A stretch of DNA of 64,000 nucleotides from Fischerella muscicola SAG 1427-1 = PCC 73103. Lineage in GTDB: Bacteria; Cyanobacteriota; Cyanobacteriia; Cyanobacteriales; Nostocaceae. Each line of letters starts with the position of its first letter. Position 1 is the stretch's first letter. The notes beneath the pieces are model-generated. The model was given only the letters and a program-made list of their open reading frames with translations, was not told where the DNA came from and made no database searches. Made by a program: the position numbers and the translations under genes. Of this stretch, positions 63,323-64,000 are shown piece by piece. The DNA lies in NCBI RefSeq assembly GCF_000317245.1, contig NZ_AJLJ01000063.1, positions 1-64,000 on the forward strand, given 5' to 3'.

Positions 63323-63488
63323 ATCTGAAAATGCTCCAAAATTAGGGCTTTTATCTTGAGAATTAACCAATAAATTGGGTAGCAAATTTGCAGTACCTTA
63401 GAAATCCAGACACTCGGAATTGACACAGCAACCAATCCGAGAGGAAATTTGCAGGTTCGCTAAAATTCTTGTTACATAGTTCATTTCT

Positions 63489-63590
63489 TTAATCATGAGA
63501 ATGATTGTTCGGAAAAAGGTAGGCGATCGCAACCCAACCAGACAAAGTCAGTAAACTTACGAAAAATCCAGCCAGAAAAATAATATACAT
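63489..63590 (-). CDS. Possible 33-residue single-TM protein
   Basis: The ATG at 63590 opens a frame of 33 codons: MYIIFLAGFFVSLLTLSGWV followed by AIAYLFPNNHSHD and a stop. It is one hydrophobic helix with a short His-rich tail, the look of small photosynthetic or respiratory complex subunits, but I cannot match it to PetL, PetM, PetN, PsbX or Psb30. There is no good Shine-Dalgarno. A real small gene is possible, not certain. Confidence 0.38.
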   Translation of the reverse strand: MYIIFLAGFFVSLLTLSGWVAIAYLFPNNHSHD

Positions 63591-64000
63591 ATTCAATCAA
63601 CATTAATATTTTGTATTACAAAAATTCGACTTTTATTTTCAAATATAAAATTTTTTCCAATCAATATTCTTAAGGCACTTATCAACCAATTATTTATAGT
63701 TAAAAATAATTGTAGATAATGCCTGGCTATGGCTTAATTCAAGGTACATAGTCTGTGATTTTAAAGTGAATTTATCAGTAATTATTTATAAACTATCAAT
63801 TGGATATGAAGTAGTTATGACTGTTTTGTGTCGATGTCTTGTATTTAATTAATGTTATCTAAGTGCAGCTTGGCAAAAGGTTAAAGGGTAAAGGAACCAA
63901 GAAACACCTTTCTCCCTTTAACCGAAATATATTGAGCTTAGTACAACCTTGCGTAAAATCGTAGCGGTCTTAAACGCAGAGGGACGCAGAGTATTTCCGC
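63591..64000. other. AT-rich right end of the window
   Basis: No gene seen. It ends in ACGCAGAGGGACGCAGAG, a dispersed repeat also hinted at near 12150-12175 (CTCTGCGACCCTCTGCG). The region may hold the promoter of a gene beyond the window. Confidence 0.45.

Overview
The window is a piece of a cyanobacterial chromosome, most likely from a filamentous, Nostoc/Calothrix/Tolypothrix-like lineage. The evidence is as follows. The octamer GCGATCGC (HIP1) is scattered throughout. Short tandem heptamers and dispersed palindromes of the kind common in filamentous cyanobacteria are abundant. Many genes belong to cyanobacterial families: an SLH porin of the iron-uptake-porin type, EbsA, the glucolipid synthase MgdA, a DevC permease, LL-diaminopimelate aminotransferase, and TPR-CHAT and STAND/WD40 proteins. 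The base composition looks AT-rich with no obvious large foreign island. No rRNA, tRNA, CRISPR array or intact insertion sequence was found.

Layout. 1-2.6 kb: three tandem secreted proteins (one cut by the window edge), a 21-bp repeat array, and a small acidic protein followed by an HNH nuclease. 2.7-12 kb: cell-wall amidase, CTP synthase (pyrG), a two-repeat unknown protein, argD, a potassium channel with RCK domain, an MMADHC-like protein and an orphan DevC permease. 12.3-18.4 kb: a molybdoenzyme cluster with the three subunits of a Tat-exported aldehyde oxidase, an XdhC-type chaperone and a MocA-type nucleotidyltransferase. Between the two halves lie an IS630 remnant, an IS630-type MITE and a relic of a second xdhC. 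18.7-23.8 kb: dapL, argJ and gatB. Between argJ and gatB sit three tandem copies of what looks like a small-RNA gene, each with its own promoter and terminator. 24.3-30 kb: alkA, a STAND NTPase, a WD40 protein and ada, all on the minus strand. 30-39.3 kb: a BioD/DRTGG protein, ebsA, a radical SAM gene overlapping mgdA, an SLH porin and dnaX. 39.4-45.9 kb: a TPR-CHAT protein, a small paralogue of its N-terminus and a divergent APH-fold kinase; the last two lie between inverted repeats. 46-53 kb: a DprA-like protein, an unknown protein, a disulfide reductase with two TVP38/TMEM64 membrane proteins, an IS4 remnant and mgtE. 53-64 kb: an exported DUF6605-like protein, an SDR, a PGM1-type ATP-grasp ligase, a Zn-ribbon Ser/Thr kinase, a pentapeptide protein and an M20 peptidase.

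How genes work together. The oxidase genes overlap by ATGA junctions, and their maturation factors follow on the same strand, so the cluster is a near-complete assembly line for an exported molybdenum hydroxylase. The radical SAM and MgdA genes overlap by 47 nt, which suggests coupled expression. The STAND and WD40 genes look like one NACHT-WD40 protein split at a seven-T run.

Most promising for follow-up: (1) the triplicated small-RNA locus at 21650-22186; (2) the STAND/WD40 split at a homopolymer, flanked by alkylation-repair genes; (3) the CHAT protein with Gln at the usual catalytic His position and its paralogue-kinase neighbours; (4) the IS630-type MITE beside a relic xdhC. Family assignments come from reading the sequence, not from database searches.
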